The notes below the pieces were generated by a model. The model did not search any database and was not told the origin of the DNA. It saw nothing but the letters and a program-made list of their open reading frames with translations. This document shows, in pieces, positions 1 to 7,818 of a stretch of 64,000 nucleotides of DNA (positions within the stretch are counted from its first letter, which is position 1; each line of letters starts with the position of its first letter). The stretch comes from an uncultured Bacteroidales bacterium (GTDB taxonomy: Bacteria > Bacteroidota > Bacteroidia > Bacteroidales > Bacteroidaceae). The stretch covers positions 1 to 64,000 of the forward strand of contig CADAGO010000025.1 of the NCBI GenBank assembly GCA_902787555.1, read 5' to 3'. The position numbers and the translations under genes were made by a program.

Positions 1-1
1 T

Positions 2-415
2 CTGCCAAGCTACAGCGAGGCAATTCAGACCTATCCAGTAGGTCAGGAGCGTTTCCTCAACGGTGATGCTTCAAGCAACGACAATGGTGGTGCTGCTCCT
101 GTAACTCCATCAGAACCAAGCGACCCAGTAGTTACTGACCCAGTCCTCACCATTCAGAAGAACGGTACAGGCTCGGTAGTGGTTACTCACAACCAAGCAA
201 CCGTGCAGACTGGTGCAACCATCCCAGCAAACGACGAGGTTGAACTTGTTGTAACTCCTGCAGAAGGATTCACTCCGACTGCAACTGTCAACGGACAGTC
301 TGTTCAGTTGACCCAGAGCGGCGAAAACTGGGAAGGTAGCTTCCTCATGCCATCAGCTAACGCAACTCTCAGCGTTGTTACTTCAAGCAACGGCGGTGGA
401 GCTGACCAGAACTAA
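2..415 (+). CDS. C-terminal part of a protein with an InlB-like repeat domain (5' end outside window)
   Basis: The frame is open from base 2 with no start visible, so only the last 137 residues are present. After about 25 residues comes a Gly/Ala/Pro/Ser linker rich in Asp, Asn and Pro, then a beta-rich module of about 75 residues (NGTGSVVV, VTPAEGF, WEGSFLMPSANATLSV) that looks like the divergent InlB B-repeat or bacterial Ig-like repeats found in surface and secreted proteins. The last residues are Gly/Asn rich. A smalltalk gene follows. In Bacteroidota smalltalk genes often sit next to HU-like DNA-binding protein genes, so the missing N-terminus could be such a domain; that is inference. 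Other secreted or surface proteins fit as well. Confidence 0.65.
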   Translation: MPSYSEAIQTYPVGQERFLNGDASSNDNGGAAPVTPSEPSDPVVTDPVLTIQKNGTGSVVVTHNQATVQTGATIPANDEVELVVTPAEGFTPTATVNGQSVQLTQSGENWEGSFLMPSANATLSVVTSSNGGGADQN

Positions 416-430
416 GACCCACCCCCTGTG

Positions 431-451
431 CCCCTCCCTGCGAGGGAGGGG
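431..451. terminator. GC-rich hairpin after the first gene
   Basis: A perfect 9-base-pair stem (CCCCTCCCT / AGGGAGGGG) with a three-base loop begins 15 bases after the stop codon. No T tract follows, so a role in transcription end or mRNA 3' protection is only probable. Confidence 0.4.
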
Positions 452-659
452 AGTGGGATGAGGGGGGGAGATAATAAGAAGATAATATGGAGGTAATATG
501 GAGGTAATAAGGAGGCATCTGCAACCGTCTCTCTACTATCTACCTACTAACTACCTACTATCTACCTAATAACTCCCTAATATCTCCCCACAGAGAGGGG
601 CTGATAAATCGTAAATGGTTAAATGGTAAATGGTTAAATGATTAAATGGTAAATGAGTT

Positions 660-755
660 ATGGACGAAAACAAGAAGAAGGCGATAATCGAAATCGTGCG
701 TTTCATTATCACGGTGTTGGGAGCCATCTTCGGCACCTCTGCACTTCAGTCATGA
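660..755 (+). CDS. smalltalk protein (31 aa)
   Basis: This is a 31-codon gene of unknown function. A charged lysine-rich start (MDENKKKAIIEIV) is followed by one hydrophobic segment (RFIITVLGAIFGTSAL) and a short polar end. Length, the K-rich head, and the single hydrophobic stretch ending in G-[TV]-[ST] match the Bacteroidota smalltalk family of about 30 residues. It probably sits in or at the inner membrane. It follows the partial gene at the left edge by 244 bases, in the same direction. I identify it from pattern only; a chance short frame is the alternative. Confidence 0.55.
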   Translation: MDENKKKAIIEIVRFIITVLGAIFGTSALQS

Positions 756-1136
756 GCCTCCTCCTACTCCCCCTCAGGGGGGAGGGTTTTATAGCCTTAC
801 CCTAAGGAAGGGCTTACAGCCCCCTCAGTCTTCCCCCTACGGGGGACTGAGGGGGGACAAGAACGGATTTCTCCCCCTTCGCGCTCCCCCCAAGGGGAGA
901 GAAGGGAGAGGGATGGGGAGAGGCTTTGAGTCGGGCTATACAGCTCGACTCTTTTTGTGATTTGTGATTTTTGTGATTTGTGATTTTGTGTTTTTTGAAA
1001 ACAAACCCCCATGAAAGGGCCTTTTTCGCCCCCTCCCTTTCATGGGCTTCACACCCCCTCGCATTTTCATTTTTTTCAAAAAAGATGCGAAGCACACTGG
1101 CCCCGCACCCTTATAAAATTCCCAAACTGCCAAACG
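756..1136. repeat. Hairpin-rich intergenic region
   Basis: No gene is supported here. Three structures stand out: a stem of 11 pairs at 820-830/845-855 (CCCCCTCAGTC with its complement, plus an inner C5/G5 stem); a perfect 12-pair stem at 1008-1019/1035-1046 (CCCATGAAAGGG with its complement); and a weaker pair around TCGCAT/ATGCGA near 1059-1090. Between them, 950-990 is a slipped direct repeat of TTTGTGA. Open frames across this stretch are products of the repeats. Confidence 0.6.
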
Positions 1137-3905
1137 CTAATCAAATGCATTGAAACGATAGCGGAACGAGAGGACAAACATGGAGGTATCGCCATAGGTA
1201 CGACTTTCGTTCCATGTGGTGCCGTCCATCGTGGCGTTGAATCCGTTATATGAATTGAGGATGTCACGCCAGTGTATCCCTACAGTTGCCATACGTTTTT
1301 TCAAGAAATGGTACTCTGCTCTTAATCCCAACAGGCATTCTGTCTTGTTGGCAGCTGCCATCTCGTAACCAAACGGTTTGCTGAAGGTGCAGTCTACATT
1401 CAATTCCAATCCGAACGGTGCTTCGTAGGTGATGTCGGCTCCTGCATTGATGGACTGTCCCTTGGTGGCTTTGGTGAGGTAGTCGCTCTTGCTGTGGTTC
1501 ATTGTATACCCTACGTTTCCTTGCATCATCCAGTATTTATTGCCGTAGCTTCCGGATATGCTTGCATCGAAGTTATGGTGCTTGGTTGCACTCTTCCTTG
1601 CTTCACTGTCTGTCAGGTTCTGCACATACGACACTCCATGATTGAACGAGTGCGTAGCATTGAGGCTGAGGGTGAAGTCGTGGATAGGTATGGTGAAGTA
1701 CACATACTCGCGCATGTTCCAGTTGCCATTGATATTGGCAGGGGATGTACGACGCGCTCCGGTCGATTTGTCGAGCAGGGTGAGCGTGGTAATCTGATTG
1801 TCGGTGAATCCGTAGGAGAGATTCAGGCGCATGAGCGACTTGAGCTGGTACTCAAACTGGAAATTGTGGTTGAACGCATTCTTCAGGTTCGGGTTACCCA
1901 CGCTGATGTTCATCGGGTCGTGGTAGTCGGTCACATTCGACAACTGCTCCACACCAGGCAAAGCATTATTTCCCGAATAACTCAGTGTGTATTTGTCTTT
2001 CTTCACATTGAGCGTATAGCGGGTGTTGAATGAGAGTTGAACTCCATTGCTTTCGATATGCTCGTTCCGGCCATACTGGTCGTTGTCGATGGTCATCTTA
2101 CGTGGTGAAGCCTGAATCGAGGCATTCAGACGCGACTTCTTGTCGCTATAGAAATAGGACAACTGAAACTGATGCACAAAATTGCGGTTACGCTTATCAT
2201 AGTGAAGGCTGTCGACCTGTGCGAATGATCCGTCAGCCAGGATGTCCTCATAGTTCTGTGTGCTTGTATTGCTGCTGAAATCGACTCCATAACCAATACT
2301 GAGGAACGAGTTGACACGATTTTCGTCATCATCGTCCATACCTCTCATGTATCCTCCACCAATCCTGTGGCTATAGCGCAGCATGATGCTGTGTTGGTTG
2401 TTACGATCGGGCGAAGAAATACGATGGTTCACGTCGCGAATACTGTCAAGTTGTACGAATCGGCTGTACGACTTGTTGTACGAGGTGTTCTTACTGTCGG
2501 AATGGCTATACGTGTAATTAAGGCTCAACTCGTTTTTATGGTCTTCATCGAAAGTATAGTTCAAGTTGAAGTTTCCGTTCAGTGATTTGTTGTCGCCGTC
2601 GGACGAATTGATCTGACGGGTGGTGCTCACCAGCCCTTCTCCCTCGTTCGAGATAGTATCGTTCGATTCGCTGTAGTTCTTCGTTTCCGACTTGTTCATG
2701 TCGAAATTCGCATTGAAGTAAAGCTTTTCGGAAATACGGGCAAACGAACCGAATCCCCCACTCCAATTCTTGCTTTTGTTGCTGCTGAACGACTCGTTCA
2801 TGGAGTTCTGGGTATAGTCGGGCATGAACATCTTGGTGTAGTTGTCGTTCTTCGTCTCGTTGCGGTTGTAGTTATGGTTCAAGTTCCCGTTTATCGAAGC
2901 CTTGTCGTTGAAGTTATACTCCGCCATCAAGTTTCCGTATGTTCTCACCGTCTCCAGCTGATAGGTGCCTTCATCGGGAATATCCTGCGTATTGAAGCTA
3001 CCATTCAGCTGCAACCCCTTCTGCTTCCACATATTGATATAGCCGCCAACGCCGTAGTGGTTGAACTTCTCGGTGGTCGATGCGTTCAGTTCCGCGAATA
3101 TGGTACCCGTCATCGGTTCCTTGGTCTCCATGTCCATCACGAGGTGCTTCTCGCTCTTCACGTCGAGTGTATCCTTGAGTTCCTCATAGATGCTCAGACT
3201 CTTCAACTTCTCATGCGGCATGTTGTTGAGCGCAATGCTCATATCGTGCTTGAAGAACGAGTCGCCATTGAGCTTGATTTCCTCGATGTCCTTACCCATA
3301 TAGGTCATCTTGCCACCTTCGTACTTCAATCCGGGCAGACGGCGCACGAGGTCGAGCAGCACACTACCGGACGGCATCTCGTAGGCATCGGCATTGAAGA
3401 TGACGGTATCGCCTCGCTGATACATCTTCTTCAACTCAGCGACGACGACAGCCTCGTCGAGCGTCATCGGCTTGCTCTCCATCACCAATGAATCGATCTT
3501 AACCACGTAGGCATCGACTCCGTTCTCCTTCGTCTTCTCGGGCGAATAGATGTGCTCGTAGGTGTCCATACCCACATAGGAGATCGTCACCTTCACACGC
3601 GTGTCCTTCAAGCGTTCACGCAGAGGCAACCACACATCGAAGCGTCCGTCTTTCCATACGGACTGACCGTCCATCTGAGTGGTGTCGCCCATACAGGTCA
3701 CCTTCACATTCGCACCTTGCAATGCGTATGGTTTCGGCTCGAACTCGTCTTTTCCGAACACCTTTCCCGATACGTGATATATCTGCTTGTAAGCAGTACG
3801 CATATACGTATTCAACTCTGGGGAATCCCACTGAGCATAGAGGCTCACACACATTGCAAAGCCTGCTACAAGACTCAAAACTCGTTTCATATTAATCGTT
3901 TTCAT
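1137..3905 (-). CDS. Outer membrane beta-barrel protein, TonB-receptor-like
   Basis: The protein has 922 residues with a signal peptide (MKRVLSLVAGFAMCVSLYAQ). An N-terminal segment to about residue 130 resembles a carboxypeptidase-regulatory-like fold. A plug-like part follows (EAVVVAELKKMYQRGDTVIFNADAYEMP...LLDLVRRLPG split by a few residues), then a long barrel of alternating aromatic strands ending in an aromatic residue (RYRFNAFD). This is the layout of the outer membrane beta-barrel family (OMP_b-brl_3). It lacks a visible SusC-type TonB box. Translation may start at 3905 or five codons later at 3890 (MKRV); the first overlaps the HTH gene stop by 14 bases, the second does not. The cargo is unknown. 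Confidence 0.85.
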   Translation of the reverse strand: MKTINMKRVLSLVAGFAMCVSLYAQWDSPELNTYMRTAYKQIYHVSGKVFGKDEFEPKPYALQGANVKVTCMGDTTQMDGQSVWKDGRFDVWLPLRERLKDTRVKVTISYVGMDTYEHIYSPEKTKENGVDAYVVKIDSLVMESKPMTLDEAVVVAELKKMYQRGDTVIFNADAYEMPSGSVLLDLVRRLPGLKYEGGKMTYMGKDIEEIKLNGDSFFKHDMSIALNNMPHEKLKSLSIYEELKDTLDVKSEKHLVMDMETKEPMTGTIFAELNASTTEKFNHYGVGGYINMWKQKGLQLNGSFNTQDIPDEGTYQLETVRTYGNLMAEYNFNDKASINGNLNHNYNRNETKNDNYTKMFMPDYTQNSMNESFSSNKSKNWSGGFGSFARISEKLYFNANFDMNKSETKNYSESNDTISNEGEGLVSTTRQINSSDGDNKSLNGNFNLNYTFDEDHKNELSLNYTYSHSDSKNTSYNKSYSRFVQLDSIRDVNHRISSPDRNNQHSIMLRYSHRIGGGYMRGMDDDDENRVNSFLSIGYGVDFSSNTSTQNYEDILADGSFAQVDSLHYDKRNRNFVHQFQLSYFYSDKKSRLNASIQASPRKMTIDNDQYGRNEHIESNGVQLSFNTRYTLNVKKDKYTLSYSGNNALPGVEQLSNVTDYHDPMNISVGNPNLKNAFNHNFQFEYQLKSLMRLNLSYGFTDNQITTLTLLDKSTGARRTSPANINGNWNMREYVYFTIPIHDFTLSLNATHSFNHGVSYVQNLTDSEARKSATKHHNFDASISGSYGNKYWMMQGNVGYTMNHSKSDYLTKATKGQSINAGADITYEAPFGLELNVDCTFSKPFGYEMAAANKTECLLGLRAEYHFLKKRMATVGIHWRDILNSYNGFNATMDGTTWNESRTYGDTSMFVLSFRYRFNAFD

Positions 3906-4092
3906 CTAACTGGAATATTTCTTCTAATGGTTTACTGAACACTCGGGCCAGCTTCAACGACAAGGTCGTCGAAGGTACATAGTTGCCCTTCTCGATCGCA
4001 TTGATGGTCTGACGGCTCACCCCTACCTGTTCCGCCAGCTGTTGTTGCGTGAGGTCGCAGATGGCACGCTCCACTTTTAGCCTATTCTTCAT
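3892..4092 (-). CDS. XRE-family HTH transcriptional regulator
   Basis: A 66-residue protein that is almost entirely one helix-turn-helix of the Cro/C1 type (LTQQQLAEQVGVSRQTINAIEKGNYVPS split over about residues 14-41), ending in an acidic tail. Such mini-regulators (YozG-like) are usually encoded beside a small membrane protein, as here: its start lies inside the last 11 bases of the upstream membrane-protein gene, so the two are translationally coupled. The start at 4092 (MKNRLKVERA) fits the family; a longer reading frame upstream is only the overlap. It probably regulates its own operon. Confidence 0.9.
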   Translation of the reverse strand: MKNRLKVERAICDLTQQQLAEQVGVSRQTINAIEKGNYVPSTTLSLKLARVFSKPLEEIFQLDEND

Positions 4093-4558
4093 TGTTCTTA
4101 CGGAATTGATAGAGTGAAATGTTGTACTTGATGATAAAAAACAGGAAGGTGGAGAACGGATAGACAGCCATACAGGTGAGATAGGAGCCTCCATATATAA
4201 ATAAGGTGGTGAGCAACACCAGAACCATATTCACCATCAGCGCCCATACCAGCGACTGCATGCGTATCTGAGCAATGCACTCGTCTTCTTCCTTCTCCCT
4301 TGAGAACGCTACGAACACACAGCCCACACACATCAGTGTCATCACAATCTCGAACCAACCACCCTGAGTGATGCGTGGACCGAACTTAAACAAACTCCAT
4401 TCTTCTTCAAACTGTGGTGTGAGACTAATCATGGGATATTCGATGCCGAAAGCCAACTGGTCGAACGACAAACAGAGAACAAAGAAAATCATGGCAACGA
4501 TGAGAAGGCTGTAACCAATCTTTCTAAATACGGGAGAAAATAAATAATTCTTTATCAT
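4082..4558 (-). CDS. Small integral membrane protein coupled to HTH regulator
   Basis: The protein has 158 residues with four predicted membrane helices, near residues 12-32, 66-86, 103-122 and 128-146, and short charged loops containing REKEEDE. It resembles DUF2178/DUF3796-type membrane proteins that are encoded upstream of a YozG-like HTH gene and are thought to modulate that regulator. The 3' end overlaps the HTH gene by 11 bases. A TACCTTTG -7 element lies 26 bases upstream of its start. The function of the pair is unknown. Confidence 0.8.
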   Translation of the reverse strand: MIKNYLFSPVFRKIGYSLLIVAMIFFVLCLSFDQLAFGIEYPMISLTPQFEEEWSLFKFGPRITQGGWFEIVMTLMCVGCVFVAFSREKEEDECIAQIRMQSLVWALMVNMVLVLLTTLFIYGGSYLTCMAVYPFSTFLFFIIKYNISLYQFRKNNEE

Positions 4559-4584
4559 AACGCGATTGTTTTTGAATTGCGCTG

Positions 4585-4592
4585 CAAAGGTA
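4585..4592 (-). promoter_or_regulatory. Bacteroidota -7 element, membrane protein/HTH operon
   Basis: The minus strand reads TACCTTTG, matching the TAnnTTTG consensus, 26 bases ahead of the membrane-protein start. Confidence 0.6.
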
Positions 4593-4689
4593 AAGCAAAT
4601 TTTTCAATATGTCAAGCGTATTTGACAAAAAGTTACGTAAACTTAACCATATTTAACAGTCAAATACTGAATACTACTCAATTTGAGCA

Positions 4690-5787
4690 CTATTGTTTGT
4701 TTTTCTGCTTGTATTGCTTCTTTTTCAGGAAGTCGAAGCCGACGATATATTTCACGGTTCCGTAGGCATTCGTGAGACTAAACTTACGTTCGCGATAGGC
4801 GTATGTATGGAGGTCGACAACGAAGCCGGTGAAATACTTGGTGTTGTTCCAGAACAGACTGGTGCGGAAAAACACATCGGTGCTGATACGACGTAATACA
4901 GCCTTATCCTCATTGTATTCAGTAATATCAGACTGACGGTAACCGATAGATGGGAGCACAGACACAGCAAGGATGCAATTGCGACGGAAAGCCCAGTTAT
5001 ACCCGTAACCTATGCTGATGGCATAGTCCTTATAGCTCACTTTGTTGAACAACAATGTGGTATCAATGTTCTGTGCTATATAGGTTGGGAGCTCGTTCTT
5101 GTTGAAATTCACTGTCACATGATTATACGAGAAGCCCAGTTTCCACGAACCCTGACTCTTGCGCTGTACAGCATTCTCTCCGAATGCAGCAGGCCATGAA
5201 TAACGCCGATGATTGAAGATGTACTGTGCATCAATTCCAAAACACTTAGAATTGAGACCTGTAAACGTACGATCCTTCCCTTCGAGGTCAATATCGCTGA
5301 TGCTGGTGAATTTTGCTGATTTTCCCGACTTAAATGTATAAACTTCAGCTATGATGCGAGCCGTATTGAGCACAAACACATTACGGTGACCTGTTCCGTT
5401 GGTCTCCCCTTTCGGCTTTCCTATATCACCCAGATTGATAGAGTGGCCATATCCTAAGATACTCCAATAGACATACCCTCCAAGAACAAGCGGATTGCCC
5501 GATTCCAAAGACATAGACTTGTCCACACCGCTCTTTGATGACGACATACGATAGAAGTCGTGCCAATACGACAACTCTGCCTGCGCTGTGAACTCATACT
5601 TCTGCGGAGTGACATAGTTGGTATCGCAACCCATGAAGAAGTTGGTCACGGCATCTGCAGTCTTGAACACCGTGTTCAGCACTCTTTTGCCAAATGGTAA
5701 TGAATCTAAACGCACAGAATCCTCCTGTTCTATTGCCGATATGGCAACAGGAAGCATCATCAGCAGTATGTAAACGATGTATCTCAT
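4690..5787 (-). CDS. DUF4421 family outer-membrane-associated protein
   Basis: The protein has 365 residues with a signal peptide (MRYIVYILLMMLPVAISA). It then shows alternating beta strands with frequent aromatic residues (YVTPQKYEFTAQAEL, GYVYWSILGYGHSINL, SWKLGFSYNHVTVNF), as expected of a small outer-membrane barrel. The pattern (FFMGCDTNYVTP near residue 50, then a YGHSINLGD segment and a C-terminal YIVGFDFLKKK) is that of DUF4421, a Bacteroidota family of unknown function. It stands alone between AT-rich spacers. Confidence 0.75.
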   Translation of the reverse strand: MRYIVYILLMMLPVAISAIEQEDSVRLDSLPFGKRVLNTVFKTADAVTNFFMGCDTNYVTPQKYEFTAQAELSYWHDFYRMSSSKSGVDKSMSLESGNPLVLGGYVYWSILGYGHSINLGDIGKPKGETNGTGHRNVFVLNTARIIAEVYTFKSGKSAKFTSISDIDLEGKDRTFTGLNSKCFGIDAQYIFNHRRYSWPAAFGENAVQRKSQGSWKLGFSYNHVTVNFNKNELPTYIAQNIDTTLLFNKVSYKDYAISIGYGYNWAFRRNCILAVSVLPSIGYRQSDITEYNEDKAVLRRISTDVFFRTSLFWNNTKYFTGFVVDLHTYAYRERKFSLTNAYGTVKYIVGFDFLKKKQYKQKNKQ

Positions 5788-5892
5788 CGATTTTATAGTT
5801 TAAAGTTTATAGTTTATAGTTTAAAGTCAGTTTTCAAGTTTATAGAAGTCAGTAAATTTACTAGTTCAACTTTACACTTTCAACTTTATAAA
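5788..5892. repeat. AT-rich slipped direct repeats
   Basis: The spacer consists of repeated words of the type TTTATAGTTTAAAG and TTTCAACTTTA. No gene or clear promoter is seen. Confidence 0.5.
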
Positions 5893-6279
5893 TTATAGTT
5901 TAAATTCTATTGAATCAGTTGAAGGTTTATAAGTTTTTTGCAGTCCAGATAGCAGTCTGGCTTCCTCTTTAACTAACTCGTCCATGCTTAAACGATCTTC
6001 TGTCGTAATATGTCCAAGTTCTTCTGCGATTTCAAATTGTGAAGAGACCTCCATCAGCGAACCAAATGCCATCTCGATGAAATGAGCTTTGTCTTTTACC
6101 GAATAGCGATTGACACCTTCTGCGATGTTTGAAGTGATTGAAACGGAAGCTCGTCTGAGCTGATCACACATCGCATAACGTTCCTCAGAAGGAAACTTCT
6201 TCAAAGCTTTATAGGTATTCTTGACAATCTCCTTTGCCTTTTGATATGCAATCAATTTCCGGTATCCAAACACTTCCAT
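5893..6279 (-). CDS. Four helix bundle protein (S23/IVP family)
   Basis: The protein has 128 residues and starts with MEVFGYRKLIAYQKAKEIV, the typical opening of the family known from intervening sequences in 23S rRNA genes. The motif LRRASVSITSNIAEG near residue 45 is the family signature, and the rest is helical. A start 12 codons upstream is possible but unlike the family. It stands alone in AT-rich spacers, not inside an rRNA gene. It is a small helical bundle protein without known enzyme activity, often found as a scattered accessory gene in this phylum. Confidence 0.9.
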   Translation of the reverse strand: MEVFGYRKLIAYQKAKEIVKNTYKALKKFPSEERYAMCDQLRRASVSITSNIAEGVNRYSVKDKAHFIEMAFGSLMEVSSQFEIAEELGHITTEDRLSMDELVKEEARLLSGLQKTYKPSTDSIEFKL

Positions 6280-6341
6280 ACTTTTATTCTTTAAACTTAT
6301 TAAACTGACTATCAACTTTCAACTATCAACTATACACTTTA

Positions 6342-7340
6342 TTAAATTTTCTCTAATATCTTGTCCATCACCCAGTTGGTAGGCGTAGCACTAACAGAAT
6401 CACACTCACATCGGCTTCCACCTCGCAAATCGTCAACAATCGCTTGAATGAGCGGAGTCTGCACATACTGCGGATTTGCTATCGAAAACTCCTCACGTCC
6501 ACGCTCAGTATGCAGGGCAATCGGTGTATAGTCGAATACGGAGAAGCAGATCATGCCTTTATCGCCCACAATCTCTATGCGATCAGTACGGGCAGAGTCA
6601 TGCGCCACAAAACACCATGAGCCACTTCCTGTAATGCCGTTCGCAAAACGGAAACAGGCATTGAACGTATCCTGCACACGATACAATCCTGCCATGTTGG
6701 TCGCATAGCCTTCTGCTTCAATAATCACGCCAAACATATGCTGCAGCATGTCAAGCTGATGGCTTGCTAAATCATAAAAATACCCCCCTGCCCCAGCAAT
6801 GTCGGGCTGCAGACGCCACGGAAGATTCGTCTTGTTGTAATCGAGTTCACGAGGAGGTACGGCAAAGCGAATCTGCACGGACAGCACCTTACCAATAGTA
6901 CCGTCAGCTAAAATCTGTTTCACTTTCTCAAAATACGGCAGATAACGACGATAATAAGCCACATAGCAGCGCACACCCGTCTGCTGTGACACATTGTTGA
7001 CACGCAGACACTCCTCATAGCTAGATGCTAACGGCTTCTCAACATAGGCTGGTTTACCTGCCTTCATCGCCATAATGGCAAACGTAGCATGCGACGAAGG
7101 AGGTGTGGCAATATAAATAGCATTTACGTTACGGTCGTTAATCAATTCCACAGGATCGGTATAGAAATGCTGAATACCATGACGCTGAGCATAGCTACGT
7201 GCTTTCTCCTTGTCACGGCTCATGACTGCAGCAATCATCGATCCTTCCACACACTGAAGTGCCGGACCGCTCTTCGTCTCTGTGGCTTCACCACATCCTA
7301 TAACACCCCAACGTACTTGACTGTCTGACTTCATAGGCAT
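6342..7340 (-). CDS. Gfo/Idh/MocA family oxidoreductase
   Basis: The protein has 332 residues. The N-terminal Rossmann fold binds NAD(P): WGVIGCGEATETKSGPA at residues 11-27, with the usual GxGxxx variant. The conserved EKP of the family is in AYVEKPLASSYEE near residue 100. The C-terminal half holds the alpha/beta substrate domain, including the GGYFYDLASHQLD segment with the family's Asp and His. The substrate, probably a sugar or cyclitol, cannot be told. Translation may start at the first Met or at the third residue. A strong -7 element lies 19 bases upstream. Confidence 0.9.
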   Translation of the reverse strand: MPMKSDSQVRWGVIGCGEATETKSGPALQCVEGSMIAAVMSRDKEKARSYAQRHGIQHFYTDPVELINDRNVNAIYIATPPSSHATFAIMAMKAGKPAYVEKPLASSYEECLRVNNVSQQTGVRCYVAYYRRYLPYFEKVKQILADGTIGKVLSVQIRFAVPPRELDYNKTNLPWRLQPDIAGAGGYFYDLASHQLDMLQHMFGVIIEAEGYATNMAGLYRVQDTFNACFRFANGITGSGSWCFVAHDSARTDRIEIVGDKGMICFSVFDYTPIALHTERGREEFSIANPQYVQTPLIQAIVDDLRGGSRCECDSVSATPTNWVMDKILEKI

Positions 7341-7359
7341 CTCATCATGAATTATCGTG

Positions 7360-7367
7360 CAAAGGTA
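7360..7367 (-). promoter_or_regulatory. -7 element for the Gfo/Idh oxidoreductase
   Basis: TACCTTTG on the minus strand, 19 bases ahead of the start. Confidence 0.6.
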
Positions 7368-7461
7368 CGAAATAATTCATAATTTATAATTCATAATTCA
7401 TAATTTCTTTAAAATTTCATTTTTACATTTTATAATTCTTACATTTTTACATTTTTTTTCG

Positions 7462-7469
7462 TACCTTTG
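7462..7469 (+). promoter_or_regulatory. -7 element for the Dabb/rlmD operon
   Basis: TACCTTTG followed by GC, 29 bases ahead of the ATG, after a T-rich stretch. Confidence 0.65.
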
Positions 7470-7498
7470 CATTCGCAAATACGAAAACAGTAAACGAT

Positions 7499-7813
7499 AT
7501 GAAGGTAAAGCACATAATTCTGTGGACACTCAATCCCGAACTGACGGACGAGCAGAAGCAGCAAGTGAAGGCAGGCATCAAAGCCGGACTGGAAGGGCTG
7601 GTAGGCAAAGTGCCAGGGTTGTTGGACGTGACAGTACACATCGACCGCCGTTTGGCATCATCGAATGCCGACGTGATGCTCGACTCAACACTCGAATCAG
7701 AAGAAGCCCTCAAGGGCTATGCTCAGCACCATGAACACGTAGCAGTAGCCAATACAAAAGTGAGACCATACACCGTACAGCGTTCTTGTCTGGATTTTGA
7801 AATAACGGACTGA
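7499..7813 (+). CDS. Dabb family protein (stress-responsive A/B barrel)
   Basis: The protein has 104 residues. It opens with VKHIILWTLNPELTDEQ and has the ferredoxin-like pattern of the Dabb family: a first strand with the conserved His, a helix rich in Lys/Gln, the central GLLDVTVHIDRR strand, and HHEHVAVANTKVRPYT near the end. Members form dimeric alpha/beta barrels; most in bacteria have no assigned activity. It is the first gene of an operon, with rlmD five bases downstream, but no functional link is evident. Confidence 0.9.
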   Translation: MKVKHIILWTLNPELTDEQKQQVKAGIKAGLEGLVGKVPGLLDVTVHIDRRLASSNADVMLDSTLESEEALKGYAQHHEHVAVANTKVRPYTVQRSCLDFEITD

Positions 7814-7818
7814 TCAAA

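Noticed and set aside
2874-3491. 205-codon plus-strand frame, and 1494-2033
   Set aside because: Both antisense to the beta-barrel gene; no start signals or family features.
5893-6279. rRNA intervening sequence because of the S23-type protein
   Set aside because: No rRNA sequence flanks the gene.
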